NCBI GenBank assembly: GCA_030653385.1
Contig: JAURZM010000037.1
Coordinates: 1-64,000, forward strand
DNA: 64,000 nucleotides
DNA from: Rubrivivax sp.
GTDB lineage: Bacteria > Pseudomonadota > Gammaproteobacteria > Burkholderiales > Burkholderiaceae_C
Reading direction: 5' to 3'
Position 1 is the stretch's first letter, and every line of letters begins with the position of its first letter. Made by a program: the position numbers and the translations under genes. Positions 28,136-36,417 of this stretch are shown here, piece after piece. The notes under the pieces were generated by a model. It did no database searches, was not told where the DNA came from, and worked only from the letters and a program-made list of their open reading frames with translations.

Positions 28136-29590
28136 TCAGGGCGCGTCGGGCGCGATGTTTTCGGCGTAATCCACCAGCTGTTCCAGGATGGCTTGCCCAC
28201 GTTCGTCACCCGCCTCCATCGCGGTCTCGGCAAGTTGGTCCACCTGCTCGAAAAAAGCCGCCAGCGTCAAACCGCCACCTTCACCGCCGTGCAGGCGGGC
28301 CACGCGGTGCTGCTGCCAACGTTCCTGAGCCGCTTCGTCCAGCGTGCCGGGGAAGTTGCGTGCGCGGTAGCGGAACAGCAGCTCGTCCAGGCGCGGGTCC
28401 TGAAAGGCCACACGGCGTGTCGCCAGTTGTTCGGGCTTCAGTTCGCGCAGGCGCTGCAGCGTGCGACGGTCTTCGTTGCCGATGAAGCCGCCGTACAGGT
28501 CTTCGTCCACGTCGGGTGGGCGGGGGGCTTGCGGGCGCGTGAACACCTGCGGCCACAGCGGGTCGAGCTGACGGCCCAGTGTGGTGGCATGGTCGGCATG
28601 TCGCAAGGCTGCGTCGACGTCCAGCGACCAGCGCTCGGCCGCACCGCCCAGCGTGCGCAGATTGCCGATGACGACCGGCGACTTGTTGATGTGGAGGGTC
28701 TTGATGGGCAGGCGCTGTTCACCGTCGGGCAGCTCGGCTTGCCGGGTGTACAGGCGCCGGCGCACGGTGTCGGCGTCCAGGCCCGCCAGTTCACGCGGGT
28801 CGTGCGCCAGGTCCCAGACGATCAGCTCGTTTTTGTTCGTGGGGTGCTGGGCCAGCGGCCACACCACGGCCAGGCAGCCGCGCTCCACCGGGTACATGCC
28901 ACTCAGGTGCACAAAGGGTTTGCCGTGGCCGATTTCGGCGAGCACCGCGTCTTTCTTGCGCAGGCGCAGACAGAAGTCCCACAGCCGCGGCTGCTGATGT
29001 TTGATCAGCCGCGCCAGCGCCACCGTGGCGCGCACGTCGCTGAGTGCATCGTGTGCGGCTTCGTGGCCGATGCCGTTGGCAGCGGTCAGGTGTTCGAGCT
29101 TGAAGGACGGCCGGCCGGCCATGTCGCCGCTGGTGTGTGTGGGCCAGGTGATGCCCTCGGGGCGCAGCGACCAGGTGCAGCGCACGGCGTCCAGCAGGTC
29201 CCAGCGGCCGCAGCCGTTTTGCCATTCACGTGCGTAGGGGTCGATCAGGCAACGCCAGAAAAGATGGCGCGTGACTTCGTCGTCGAAGCGGATGCTGTTG
29301 TAGCCCACGCCCACGGTGCCGTCGCGTGCCAGTTCGGCCTCGATGTTTGCCGCGAACTGGTACTCGGGCAGGCCTTGCGCCAAGGCCTGCTGCGGCAGGA
29401 TGCCGGTCAACAGCACGGCTTCTGGGTCGGGCAGGGTGTCGGGTGCGGGCTGGCAGTGCCACATCACCGGCGTGCCGATTTCGTTCAGGTCGGCGTCGGT
29501 GCGCAGGCCCGCAAACTGGGCCGGCCGGTCACGGCGCGGCACCCGGCCAAAAGTTTCGTAGTCGTGCCAGAAGAAGGTCGTTTCGGCCAT
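28136..29590 (-). CDS. sbcB: Exodeoxyribonuclease I
   Basis: The 484-residue product is a 3'-5' single-strand DNA exonuclease of the DnaQ superfamily acting in recombination and mismatch repair. The DEDD residues lie in FFWHDYETFGRVPRRDRPAQ (Asp, Glu), NSIRFDDEVTRHLFWR and the HDALSDVRATVALARLI motif (His, Asp). The ExoI C-terminal SH3-like and helical domains are full length. It is a single gene, convergent with fabF-like and divergent from the M13 peptidase gene. Confidence 0.95.
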   Translation of the reverse strand: MAETTFFWHDYETFGRVPRRDRPAQFAGLRTDADLNEIGTPVMWHCQPAPDTLPDPEAVLLTGILPQQALAQGLPEYQFAANIEAELARDGTVGVGYNSIRFDDEVTRHLFWRCLIDPYAREWQNGCGRWDLLDAVRCTWSLRPEGITWPTHTSGDMAGRPSFKLEHLTAANGIGHEAAHDALSDVRATVALARLIKHQQPRLWDFCLRLRKKDAVLAEIGHGKPFVHLSGMYPVERGCLAVVWPLAQHPTNKNELIVWDLAHDPRELAGLDADTVRRRLYTRQAELPDGEQRLPIKTLHINKSPVVIGNLRTLGGAAERWSLDVDAALRHADHATTLGRQLDPLWPQVFTRPQAPRPPDVDEDLYGGFIGNEDRRTLQRLRELKPEQLATRRVAFQDPRLDELLFRYRARNFPGTLDEAAQERWQQHRVARLHGGEGGGLTLAAFFEQVDQLAETAMEAGDERGQAILEQLVDYAENIAPDAP

Positions 29591-29649
29591 GGCGGCGACG
29601 ATAGCGCAGCGCTGGCATCATGCGCCGCTTGTTCCGAGTCGACCGTCCC

Positions 29650-31683
29650 ATGAAACCGCTGAACCGAACCTTTGCGACCACTTGCTTGGCTGCGGCCGCC
29701 GCCCTCACCGCCTTCACTGCGGCCGCCGACGGCGACCGCCCTTTGGCCTGCACCGACTTCAACGCCCACGTCAACGGCAGCTGGGAAGCTCGCACCGAAT
29801 TGCCGCCCGAACGCGCGCGCATCGGCAGCTTCGACCAGCTGCGGGTGGCCAACGACCGCCTGCTGGAAGCGGCGCTGCAGGAACTGGTGGCCGACCCGGC
29901 GCGCCAGACCAGCCCGGGCCTGAAGCGCCTGGCGGCCTTCTACCGCAGCGGCATGGACACCTCGACCATCGAAACACGCGGGCTGCGGTCGCTGCAGCCG
30001 CTGCTGTCGCGGGTGGACGCGCTGACCCGCGAGACCTTGCCCACCGTGTTGGGCGAATTGGCGCGGGCGCAAGTCGACCAGCCGCTGGCACTGTTCGTGG
30101 GCACCGATGCCAAGGACGCCACGCGCCACGTGCTGACGGCGCGACAGTCCGGCCTGGGCCTGCCCGACCGCGACGACTACTTCAAGGACGACGACACCAC
30201 GCGCCGCCTCAAGGCCGGTTACCGCGTCTACGTGCGCGCCCTGATGCAGGCCAGCGGCCAGCCCCTGGACGACGCCGCACTCGACGCCGTGCTGGCGTTG
30301 GAAACCGAGATCGCGCGCGCCCACATGACGCCCGTGCAGCGGCGCAACCCCACCGCCACCTACAACCCGCACACATTGGCCTCGCTGCAGGCGCTGGCCC
30401 CGGGCTTCGACTGGAAAGCCTGGGTCGCGGCCTACGTGGGCGCTGACACCCGGGCGCCCGCGGGCACGGTGGTGCTGAGCCAGCCCGACGTGGCACGTGC
30501 GCTGGCCGTGCAGGCCCAGCAAGCGCCGCTGTCGGCCTGGCGCCACTACCTGCGCCTGCGGGTGCTGGACGACCATGCCGGCACCCTGCCGCAGGTTTTC
30601 GAAGACGCCAGTTTTGCCTACCGCAGCGGCGTCATCCGTGGCCTGCAGAAACCCACGCCGCGGGTGGAACGGGTCATTGCGCTGATCGGCGGCAACAGCG
30701 GCAGCGCAGCCATGGGGCAGGCGCTGGGCGAGCTGTACGTGAGCAAGGCCTACTCTCCGGTGGCGCAGCGGCGTGCGCTGCAGATGGTGGACGACATCCG
30801 CATGGCAGCCGGTGAGCGCATCCGCAAGCTGCCGTGGATGAGCGAGCCCACCAAAACCGCCGCGCTGGCCAAGCTGAGTGCCATGGTGGCGCAGATCGGT
30901 GCGCCGCAGACCTGGCCGCAGTACGAAGGCCTGGTGATCGAGCCCGGCGACTACACCGGCAACCGCCTGCGGGCCAACGTCTGGCGCACGCAGGAACGCC
31001 TGGCCGACCTGGGCCGGCCGGTGGACCGCACACGCTGGAACACCAGCGCCAACACCGTCAACGCCTTTGCCGCGGGTGGCAACCGCATCGTGTTTCCGGC
31101 CGGCATCCTGCAGCCGCCCTTCTTCGACGACAAGGCCGACGACGCCAGCAACTACGGCGCCATCGGCACCGTCATCGGCCACGAGATCACGCACCACTTC
31201 GACGACCGCGGCCGCCAGTACGACGCGGTGGGCAACTTGCGCGACTGGTGGCAGCCGGCCGATGCCGCCGCCTACAAGTTGCGTGCGGAACGGGTGGCGC
31301 AGCTGTACAGCGGCTACGAGCCGCTGCCCGGCGTGCGCATCAACGGCCACCAGATGCTGGGCGAAAACATCTCGGACTTCGGCGGCATCCACATGGCTTT
31401 CGACGGCCTGCAGATCGCGCTGCAGCGCCAGCGCCAGGCCGGGCTGCCGGTGCCGCTGGTGGACGGCTTGACACCCGAGCAGCGTTTTTTCACCGCCAAC
31501 GCCATCGTCTGGCGCAGCAAGATGCGCGAACAGGCGCTGCTGAACCAGCTGCGCACGGGTCAACATTCACCGTCGCGCTACCGGGTGCTGGGGCCCATCA
31601 GCCACATGCCGGCCTTCGGCACGGCGTTTGGCTGCAAGGCCGGCGATGCGATGGTGGCGGCGGACCCGATCCTGATCTGGTGA
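29650..31683 (+). CDS. M13 family zinc metallopeptidase, secreted
   Basis: The 677-residue, neprilysin-like peptidase has a signal peptide (TTCLAAAAALTAFTAAADG) and a full M13 layout. The zinc site is HEITHHFD (His511, Glu512, His515) and Glu572 in GENISDFGG; NAFAAGGNRIVFPAGILQPP is the conserved strand and VWRSKMREQALLNQLRTGQH the substrate-side helix. It ends in DPILIW rather than the usual CxxW. ATG at 29650 was chosen over 29620 because it starts the signal peptide. It probably degrades peptides in the periplasm. Confidence 0.94.
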   Translation: MKPLNRTFATTCLAAAAALTAFTAAADGDRPLACTDFNAHVNGSWEARTELPPERARIGSFDQLRVANDRLLEAALQELVADPARQTSPGLKRLAAFYRSGMDTSTIETRGLRSLQPLLSRVDALTRETLPTVLGELARAQVDQPLALFVGTDAKDATRHVLTARQSGLGLPDRDDYFKDDDTTRRLKAGYRVYVRALMQASGQPLDDAALDAVLALETEIARAHMTPVQRRNPTATYNPHTLASLQALAPGFDWKAWVAAYVGADTRAPAGTVVLSQPDVARALAVQAQQAPLSAWRHYLRLRVLDDHAGTLPQVFEDASFAYRSGVIRGLQKPTPRVERVIALIGGNSGSAAMGQALGELYVSKAYSPVAQRRALQMVDDIRMAAGERIRKLPWMSEPTKTAALAKLSAMVAQIGAPQTWPQYEGLVIEPGDYTGNRLRANVWRTQERLADLGRPVDRTRWNTSANTVNAFAAGGNRIVFPAGILQPPFFDDKADDASNYGAIGTVIGHEITHHFDDRGRQYDAVGNLRDWWQPADAAAYKLRAERVAQLYSGYEPLPGVRINGHQMLGENISDFGGIHMAFDGLQIALQRQRQAGLPVPLVDGLTPEQRFFTANAIVWRSKMREQALLNQLRTGQHSPSRYRVLGPISHMPAFGTAFGCKAGDAMVAADPILIW

Positions 31684-31690
31684 GGTCAGC

Positions 31691-32158
31691 CTAGAGCCGG
31701 TACAGCGGCGTTTCCAGCGCCTGCACCAGTGGGTGCTGCGGGCCCAGTTGCTGCACGGCCAGCGCGTGCAGTTGCGGCAAGCGCATCGTGTCACGCGGCA
31801 GCCACAGCGCTGCGCCCCCGGCCGTTTCGATGCGCAGCGAAGGGGTCATGTACCAGCGCCCCATGCGCACGCTGCGCAACTCCGACCAGCTCACCCGTCT
31901 GCGTACACCGCCAGTGGTGAAGAGCCAGACGTGGCGGCGGTTGGCCATGGGCGGCATCAGCAGGAAGGTGGCCAGCACCATGACCGCCGCGATGCCCATC
32001 ATCAGGAAGGTCGAGGGCCAGGCAAAAACATCACCCTCGGCCCAGCGCCACAGCTGCGCGAAGCCTGCGCCCAGCGACAGTGACAGCATGCCCTGGCGCC
32101 ACAGCGCCGCCGGTCGGGTGTGAAAACGCTGCGTCGGCCCGTCTTCCTGGCGGCTCAT
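31691..32158 (-). CDS. Membrane protein of unknown function (two TM segments)
   Basis: A 155-residue protein. Two hydrophobic segments (MLSLSLGAGFAQLWRW, weak, and STFLMMGIAAVMVLATFLLM) precede a soluble C-terminal domain with a PH-like pattern: HVWLFTTGGVRRRVSWSELR, SVRMGRWYMTPSLRIE and RLPQLHALAVQQLG. I do not recognise the family. Its ATG overlaps the KASIII gene stop, so it is translated with that gene and may serve its product's pathway. Confidence 0.7.
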   Translation of the reverse strand: MSRQEDGPTQRFHTRPAALWRQGMLSLSLGAGFAQLWRWAEGDVFAWPSTFLMMGIAAVMVLATFLLMPPMANRRHVWLFTTGGVRRRVSWSELRSVRMGRWYMTPSLRIETAGGAALWLPRDTMRLPQLHALAVQQLGPQHPLVQALETPLYRL

Positions 32159-33282
32159 GCCTGCAGCCGACGCACCACCACGCTGCCCACCGAGTAACCC
32201 GCGCCGAAGGAGCAGATGACCCCAAGCGCCCCCGCTGACAAGTCAGCATGGTGTTCGTGGAAAGCGATGATGCTGCCGGCGCTGGCGGTGTTGGCGTAGT
32301 CGCTCAGGATGATGGGCGCCAGGTCGTCACCCACGTCCTGCCCCACCAGCTTGCGCAGGATGAGCTGGTTCATGCCCAGGTTGGCCTGGTGCAGCCAGAA
32401 GCGTCGCACCTGCGTGGGCTCGAAGCCCAGCGTGTGCAGATGCGCCTCGATGTGCGCAGCGGCCATCGGCACCACTTCCTTGAACACCTTGCGGCCTTCC
32501 TGCATGAAGGTCTTGTCGCGTGCGTCGGGGTCGGTGTCTTCGCAGCGGTTCAGGAAACCGGCGTTGTTGCGGATGTGGTTGCTGAACTGGGTGACGAGTT
32601 TGGTGCCCAGCACCTGCCAGCGGTCGGCCGAGGTGGCGGTGTCTTCGGCCTCGACGATGAGCGCGGTGCACACATCACCGAAGATGAAGTGGCAGTCGCG
32701 GTCGCGCCATTCCAGGTGCGCCGAGGTGATTTCGGGGTTCACCACCAGCACACACCTGGCGCTGCCGCACTTCACCGCATTGACGGCCTGTTCGATGGCG
32801 AAGGTGGCGCTGGAGCAAGCCACGTTCATGTCGAAGCCGTAACCGCCGGCACCGATGGCCTGCTGGATCTCGCAGGCCATGGCTGGGTAGGCACGCTGCA
32901 TATTGGCTGCGGCGCACAAGACGGCGTCGATGTCGCTGCCCTGCTTGCCGGCAGCGGCCATGGCTTTTTGCGCCGCGTCCACCGCGATCTCGGCCATCAG
33001 GCTGAGCTGCTCGTCGGGCCGCGGCGCAAAACGCGGCTTCATGCGCGTGGGGTCCAGCACGCCAGCCTTGTCGATGACGTAGCGCTGCCGGATGCCGCTG
33101 GCCTTTTCGATGAACTCGACGCTGGAATGCACCATCGCCGGCAGTTCACCCGCCGCGATGCGCGGCGCGTTCTTGGCGTTGTGCAAGTCGGCGTAGGCAT
33201 TGAAGGCCTGCACCAGTTCGGCATTGCTGATGGTGTGTGGCGGCCGGTACAGGCCAGTGCCGGAGATGACGACGTTTTTCAT
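32155..33282 (-). CDS. Beta-ketoacyl-ACP synthase III-type enzyme
   Basis: A 375-residue thiolase-fold condensing enzyme, longer than FabH (about 320). Catalytic residues are Cys156 (MNVACSSATFAIEQAV), His298 (WLHQANLGMNQLIL) and Asn331 (DYANTASAGSIIA). An insertion around residues 30-90 (AELVQAFNAYADLHNA to MKPRFAPRPD) sets it apart from housekeeping FabH and resembles FabH-like proteins such as those of Pseudomonas. It could initiate fatty acid synthesis from acyl-CoA. Neighbours are the unknown membrane protein and a helical protein. Confidence 0.88.
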   Translation of the reverse strand: MKNVVISGTGLYRPPHTISNAELVQAFNAYADLHNAKNAPRIAAGELPAMVHSSVEFIEKASGIRQRYVIDKAGVLDPTRMKPRFAPRPDEQLSLMAEIAVDAAQKAMAAAGKQGSDIDAVLCAAANMQRAYPAMACEIQQAIGAGGYGFDMNVACSSATFAIEQAVNAVKCGSARCVLVVNPEITSAHLEWRDRDCHFIFGDVCTALIVEAEDTATSADRWQVLGTKLVTQFSNHIRNNAGFLNRCEDTDPDARDKTFMQEGRKVFKEVVPMAAAHIEAHLHTLGFEPTQVRRFWLHQANLGMNQLILRKLVGQDVGDDLAPIILSDYANTASAGSIIAFHEHHADLSAGALGVICSFGAGYSVGSVVVRRLQA

Positions 33283-33297
33283 GGTCGCACCGGCGCC

Positions 33298-33975
33298 CTA
33301 TTTCTTGCCCGCTTTCTTGGCCTCGCCACCCGCCTGCAACGCTTCGCTCATGCCGATGAGCACGCCGCTGACCATGGCCGTGTAGCTTTCGGCCAGTGCC
33401 TGCGCGGCCTTCATCGACGCGGCGCGGGTGCTGCGCACGGCCGTCTGCATCTGCTCGGCCATCTGCTCGGCCGTGACGGCGGCCTGCGCGCCCGACAGCG
33501 TGCCACCGGCCTGCATCTTTTCCAGGATCGGGCCCCAGGCGGCAGCCATCGGCGCGCCGGCACCTTCGGCGGCTTTCTTGACGGCGCCAAACAGGCTGTC
33601 TTCCATCTTCTCCAGATCGTCCAGCGCCTTCACCAGGTGTTTGTCGCGCATGTCGGCGCCCTGGGCCATCAGCGTGCTCAAGGCCGTGCGGTTGGCTTCG
33701 ACGGCCTTCAGCATCGCTTCGTCCATGCCGGCCACGGCCTTGTCCAGCAACGCTTCGGGGTCGACCCCGGCGGTGACGTTTTTGGCCACACCGGTGCTGG
33801 CGGCTTCGGCCACCTGCTTGAGCGCGCCGCGAATGTTCTTCAGCGTCAGCTCACGGCCCTGCAGCGCGGCCAGCGTGGCATCGCCAGCGGCCTTCTTGAG
33901 CTGGGCACCCTGGCGGGCCGTGGCGCCCTGGAACATGGAAATCAGGGCATCGGCATCGAACATGGGCTTGGCCAT
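33298..33975 (-). CDS. Ala-rich, helical, phasin-like protein of unknown function
   Basis: A 225-residue protein predicted to be nearly all helical and rich in Ala, Met, Lys and Glu: MFDADALISMFQGATARQGA, GRELTLKNIRGALKQVAEAA and a Lys-rich end (GGEAKKAGKK). Its composition recalls phasins and other granule- or apolipoprotein-like helical proteins, but I recognise no signature motif. It lies 15 bp upstream of the KASIII gene and is probably co-transcribed. A role with lipids or polyhydroxyalkanoate is only a suggestion. Confidence 0.65.
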   Translation of the reverse strand: MAKPMFDADALISMFQGATARQGAQLKKAAGDATLAALQGRELTLKNIRGALKQVAEAASTGVAKNVTAGVDPEALLDKAVAGMDEAMLKAVEANRTALSTLMAQGADMRDKHLVKALDDLEKMEDSLFGAVKKAAEGAGAPMAAAWGPILEKMQAGGTLSGAQAAVTAEQMAEQMQTAVRSTRAASMKAAQALAESYTAMVSGVLIGMSEALQAGGEAKKAGKK

Positions 33976-34078
33976 CGGGGGTCTCCTGGTTGGGTAGGGC
34001 CGATGCTCTCACCCGCGGCAAGCCCGGGCAAGATCCGACGAACCCGCGCAGCGCAGGCGCCACGCGGTCAGCGCCGGT

Positions 34079-34561
34079 TCAGCCTTTGGCCGCAGGCTTG
34101 CCGTAGGACGCAAACACGGCCGCGCCGCCATCGGCACGCAGCAGCAGCACGTCGTAGGCGTCTTTCTGGCCGCCGTACTCGGGGCCGTCCATGCCGGGCG
34201 ACCCGAGCGGCATGCCCGGCACCGCCAGGCCCAGTGCGGCGGGCTTTTCGCGCAGCAGGCGCTGCACCTCGCGTGCCGGCACGTGGCCCTCGATGGCGTA
34301 ACCCCCCACCCAGGCGGTGTGGCAGGAGCCGTAGCGCTCGTCCACCTTCAGCCGTTTGCGTGCTGCGGTGTTGCCGGTGTCATGCACTTTCACCTTGAAA
34401 CCGTGGGCTTCCATGTGCGTGATCCAGTCCTTGCAGCAGCCGCAGGTGGGGCTTTTCCAGACCTCCACGGGCGGGCCGCTGCCACGTGGCGCGGTAGCCC
34501 GGGCCGGGGCCACCAGGCTGACGGCCAGGGCAGCGAGGGCTAGGCGACGGGTGGGGTTCAT
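34079..34561 (-). CDS. DUF411 family metal-binding protein, exported
   Basis: A 160-residue protein with an N-terminal signal peptide (LALAALAVSLVAPARAT) and the DUF411 core: Cys-rich VWKSPTCGCCKDWITHMEAH, GSCHTAWVGGYAIEGHVP and the GLAVPGMPLGSPGMDGPEY segment with repeated Met and Gly. Cys, His and Met in this pattern suggest copper binding, and family members occur in copper-handling loci. No copper exporter or regulator is adjacent here. ATG at 34561 is the start of the signal peptide. Confidence 0.85.
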   Translation of the reverse strand: MNPTRRLALAALAVSLVAPARATAPRGSGPPVEVWKSPTCGCCKDWITHMEAHGFKVKVHDTGNTAARKRLKVDERYGSCHTAWVGGYAIEGHVPAREVQRLLREKPAALGLAVPGMPLGSPGMDGPEYGGQKDAYDVLLLRADGGAAVFASYGKPAAKG

Positions 34562-34655
34562 GGACTCTCTCCTGGCAACAGCTGCAAGTTCGTGATGTTG
34601 GGCCAAACGCCCTTGACCGCGTCGCGGGCAGGGCTTGAGGCCGGGTGCCGCGCTT

Positions 34656-35882
34656 TCAGGTTGCCAGCGCCACCGTTGGCGTCAGCAGCCGTTCGAGCAG
34701 CTCGCGCACGCTGCGGATCTGGGCGCCAAAGGGCAAGGGGCCGACACCGCGGAAAAAAAGCCCCTTTTTCAGGTCGCCACCCAGGGCGGCGGCCAGCTGG
34801 TTGTCGATGCAGAACTGGCCCCAGCCCGGCAGGCCGTCGCGCAGGCCACATTGCGCCAGGCAATCGAAGGCCTTGGTGCAGCGCACCTTGCCATGGGCCA
34901 CGGCCTGCAGCCGCGGTTCGGCACGCAGGTAATTGCGCAGCCAGGGCGTGCCCACCGCGCGGGCCGGCAGGCCGGCAACGCTGGTGAATTCGACCAGGTC
35001 GTCGTCGCTGGCTTCGGCCAGCACCCGCTTGAAGCCTTCGTCGGCATCACATTCGGTGGTCACCGCAAAGGGGGTGCCCAACTGCACGGCGGCGGCACCC
35101 AGGGCCTGCAGGCGCTGGATGTCGGCACCGCTGCGCACACCGCCGGCAGCGATGAGCGGGATGTCCTTTTCGATGCCGGCCGAACGCAGGAAGGCCAGCG
35201 ACTGCGGGATGACGTTTTCGAAGTCGAAACGCGGGTCGCCCAGGTCAGCCACCTTGGCCGCACCCAGGTGGCCGCCGGCCAGGCGCGGGTGTTCGATGAC
35301 GATGGCGTCGGGCAGGCGTTTCTTGCGTTCCCACTTCTTCACGATCAGCTGCACGCCGCGGGCGTCGCTCAGGATCGGGATCAGCGCCGCCTTGGGGTGG
35401 TCCTGCGCCAGGTCGGGCAGGTCCAGCGGCAGGCCGGCGCCCACCACGACGGCGTCGATGCCGGCTTCCAGCGCCTGCTTCACCGAAGCGGCGTAAGCCG
35501 TCACCGCGCGCATCACGTTGATGGCCAGCAGGCCGTGGCCGCCAGCGCCTTCGCGGGCTGCTTTCACTTCGCGGCCGATGGCTTCGAGGTTGGCCGCGTC
35601 GATGACTTCACGCGCCTTGTCGGGGTGCGCCATGTCCAGGCCGCGGGTGCGGTCCATCAGGTCGGGGTGGTGACGACGCAGGTCCACGCTGCTGAGCGTG
35701 CCGACACCACCTTCACGGGCCACCGCAGCGGCCAGGCGGTGCGCAGACACGCCCACCCCCATGCCACCCTGCACCACCGGCAGCAGCCGGCGGCCGGCCA
35801 GGTGCAGCGGCTTCAGGCCGCTGCGCAACAGCGCCGCCATCAAGTCGCTCGCACCTTCGGCCGGCGGCAACGGCGCTGTCAT
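34656..35882 (-). CDS. Nitronate monooxygenase (2-nitropropane dioxygenase family)
   Basis: A 408-residue FMN-dependent TIM barrel. The N-terminal LPVVQGGMGVGVSAHRLAAA flavin region, DAVVVGAGLPLDLPD, PLIAAGGVRSGADIQRL and AVQLGTPFAVTTECDADEGF match the family. The C-terminal part (CTKAFDCLAQCGLRDGLPGW) is the extra module of longer members. It detoxifies nitronates with oxygen. ATG at 35882 was chosen; TTG at 35894, overlapping the UspA stop, is possible. It lies 8 bp after the uspA-type gene. Confidence 0.87.
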   Translation of the reverse strand: MTAPLPPAEGASDLMAALLRSGLKPLHLAGRRLLPVVQGGMGVGVSAHRLAAAVAREGGVGTLSSVDLRRHHPDLMDRTRGLDMAHPDKAREVIDAANLEAIGREVKAAREGAGGHGLLAINVMRAVTAYAASVKQALEAGIDAVVVGAGLPLDLPDLAQDHPKAALIPILSDARGVQLIVKKWERKKRLPDAIVIEHPRLAGGHLGAAKVADLGDPRFDFENVIPQSLAFLRSAGIEKDIPLIAAGGVRSGADIQRLQALGAAAVQLGTPFAVTTECDADEGFKRVLAEASDDDLVEFTSVAGLPARAVGTPWLRNYLRAEPRLQAVAHGKVRCTKAFDCLAQCGLRDGLPGWGQFCIDNQLAAALGGDLKKGLFFRGVGPLPFGAQIRSVRELLERLLTPTVALAT

Positions 35883-35890
35883 GTCGGCTT

Positions 35891-36334
35891 TCAATGCAGG
35901 ACCAGCAGCGGCAGGCGGCTGCGTGACATCACGTTTTTGGTGTGCGAACCGAAGAGCAATTCGCCGAAGGCACCGCGGCCGTGCGTGACCATCACGATCA
36001 GGTCGCAGCCAAACTCCTGGGCCGCATCGACGATGGCGTCGTCCACCGCTTCGGTGCGCTTGAACTTGCCGTCAAAAGGCACACCCCGTTCGGTGGCCTT
36101 GGCCTTGAATTCGCCCAGCACCTGACGGGCGTGCGCTTCGGTGCGCGCCAGGTGTTCGTCGGTGTCGCGCAGGTAGGTGGTGACGTGGGTGCCCATGTGC
36201 GGCAAAGGCGCCATGGCTTCGGCCACGAAGCCGGTGACCCGTGCACCCAGCTTCTGCGCCAGTTCAAGGCTGGCCTGGGCCGCACGCTCCGACAATTCGC
36301 TGCCGTCGATGGGCACCAGGATATGGGTGAACAT
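35891..36334 (-). CDS. Universal stress protein (single UspA domain)
   Basis: A 147-residue UspA-fold protein. MFTHILVPIDGSELSERAAQ is the usual start and the ATP-binding pattern GxxG-9x-GS is present as HGRGAFGELLFGSHTKNV. It probably binds ATP and helps stress survival in the cytoplasm. It is first in the downstream string with nitronate monooxygenase; the 83 bp between its start and the upstream DUF5916 gene could hold a promoter. Confidence 0.92.
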   Translation of the reverse strand: MFTHILVPIDGSELSERAAQASLELAQKLGARVTGFVAEAMAPLPHMGTHVTTYLRDTDEHLARTEAHARQVLGEFKAKATERGVPFDGKFKRTEAVDDAIVDAAQEFGCDLIVMVTHGRGAFGELLFGSHTKNVMSRSRLPLLVLH

Positions 36335-36417
36335 GGTTCGAACTCCGTGCACCCGGGAACCGCCCGGGCTGATGCCTGCACTGTAGGCAGCGCAGGCGGC
36401 CCGGGGCTTGACGCCGG

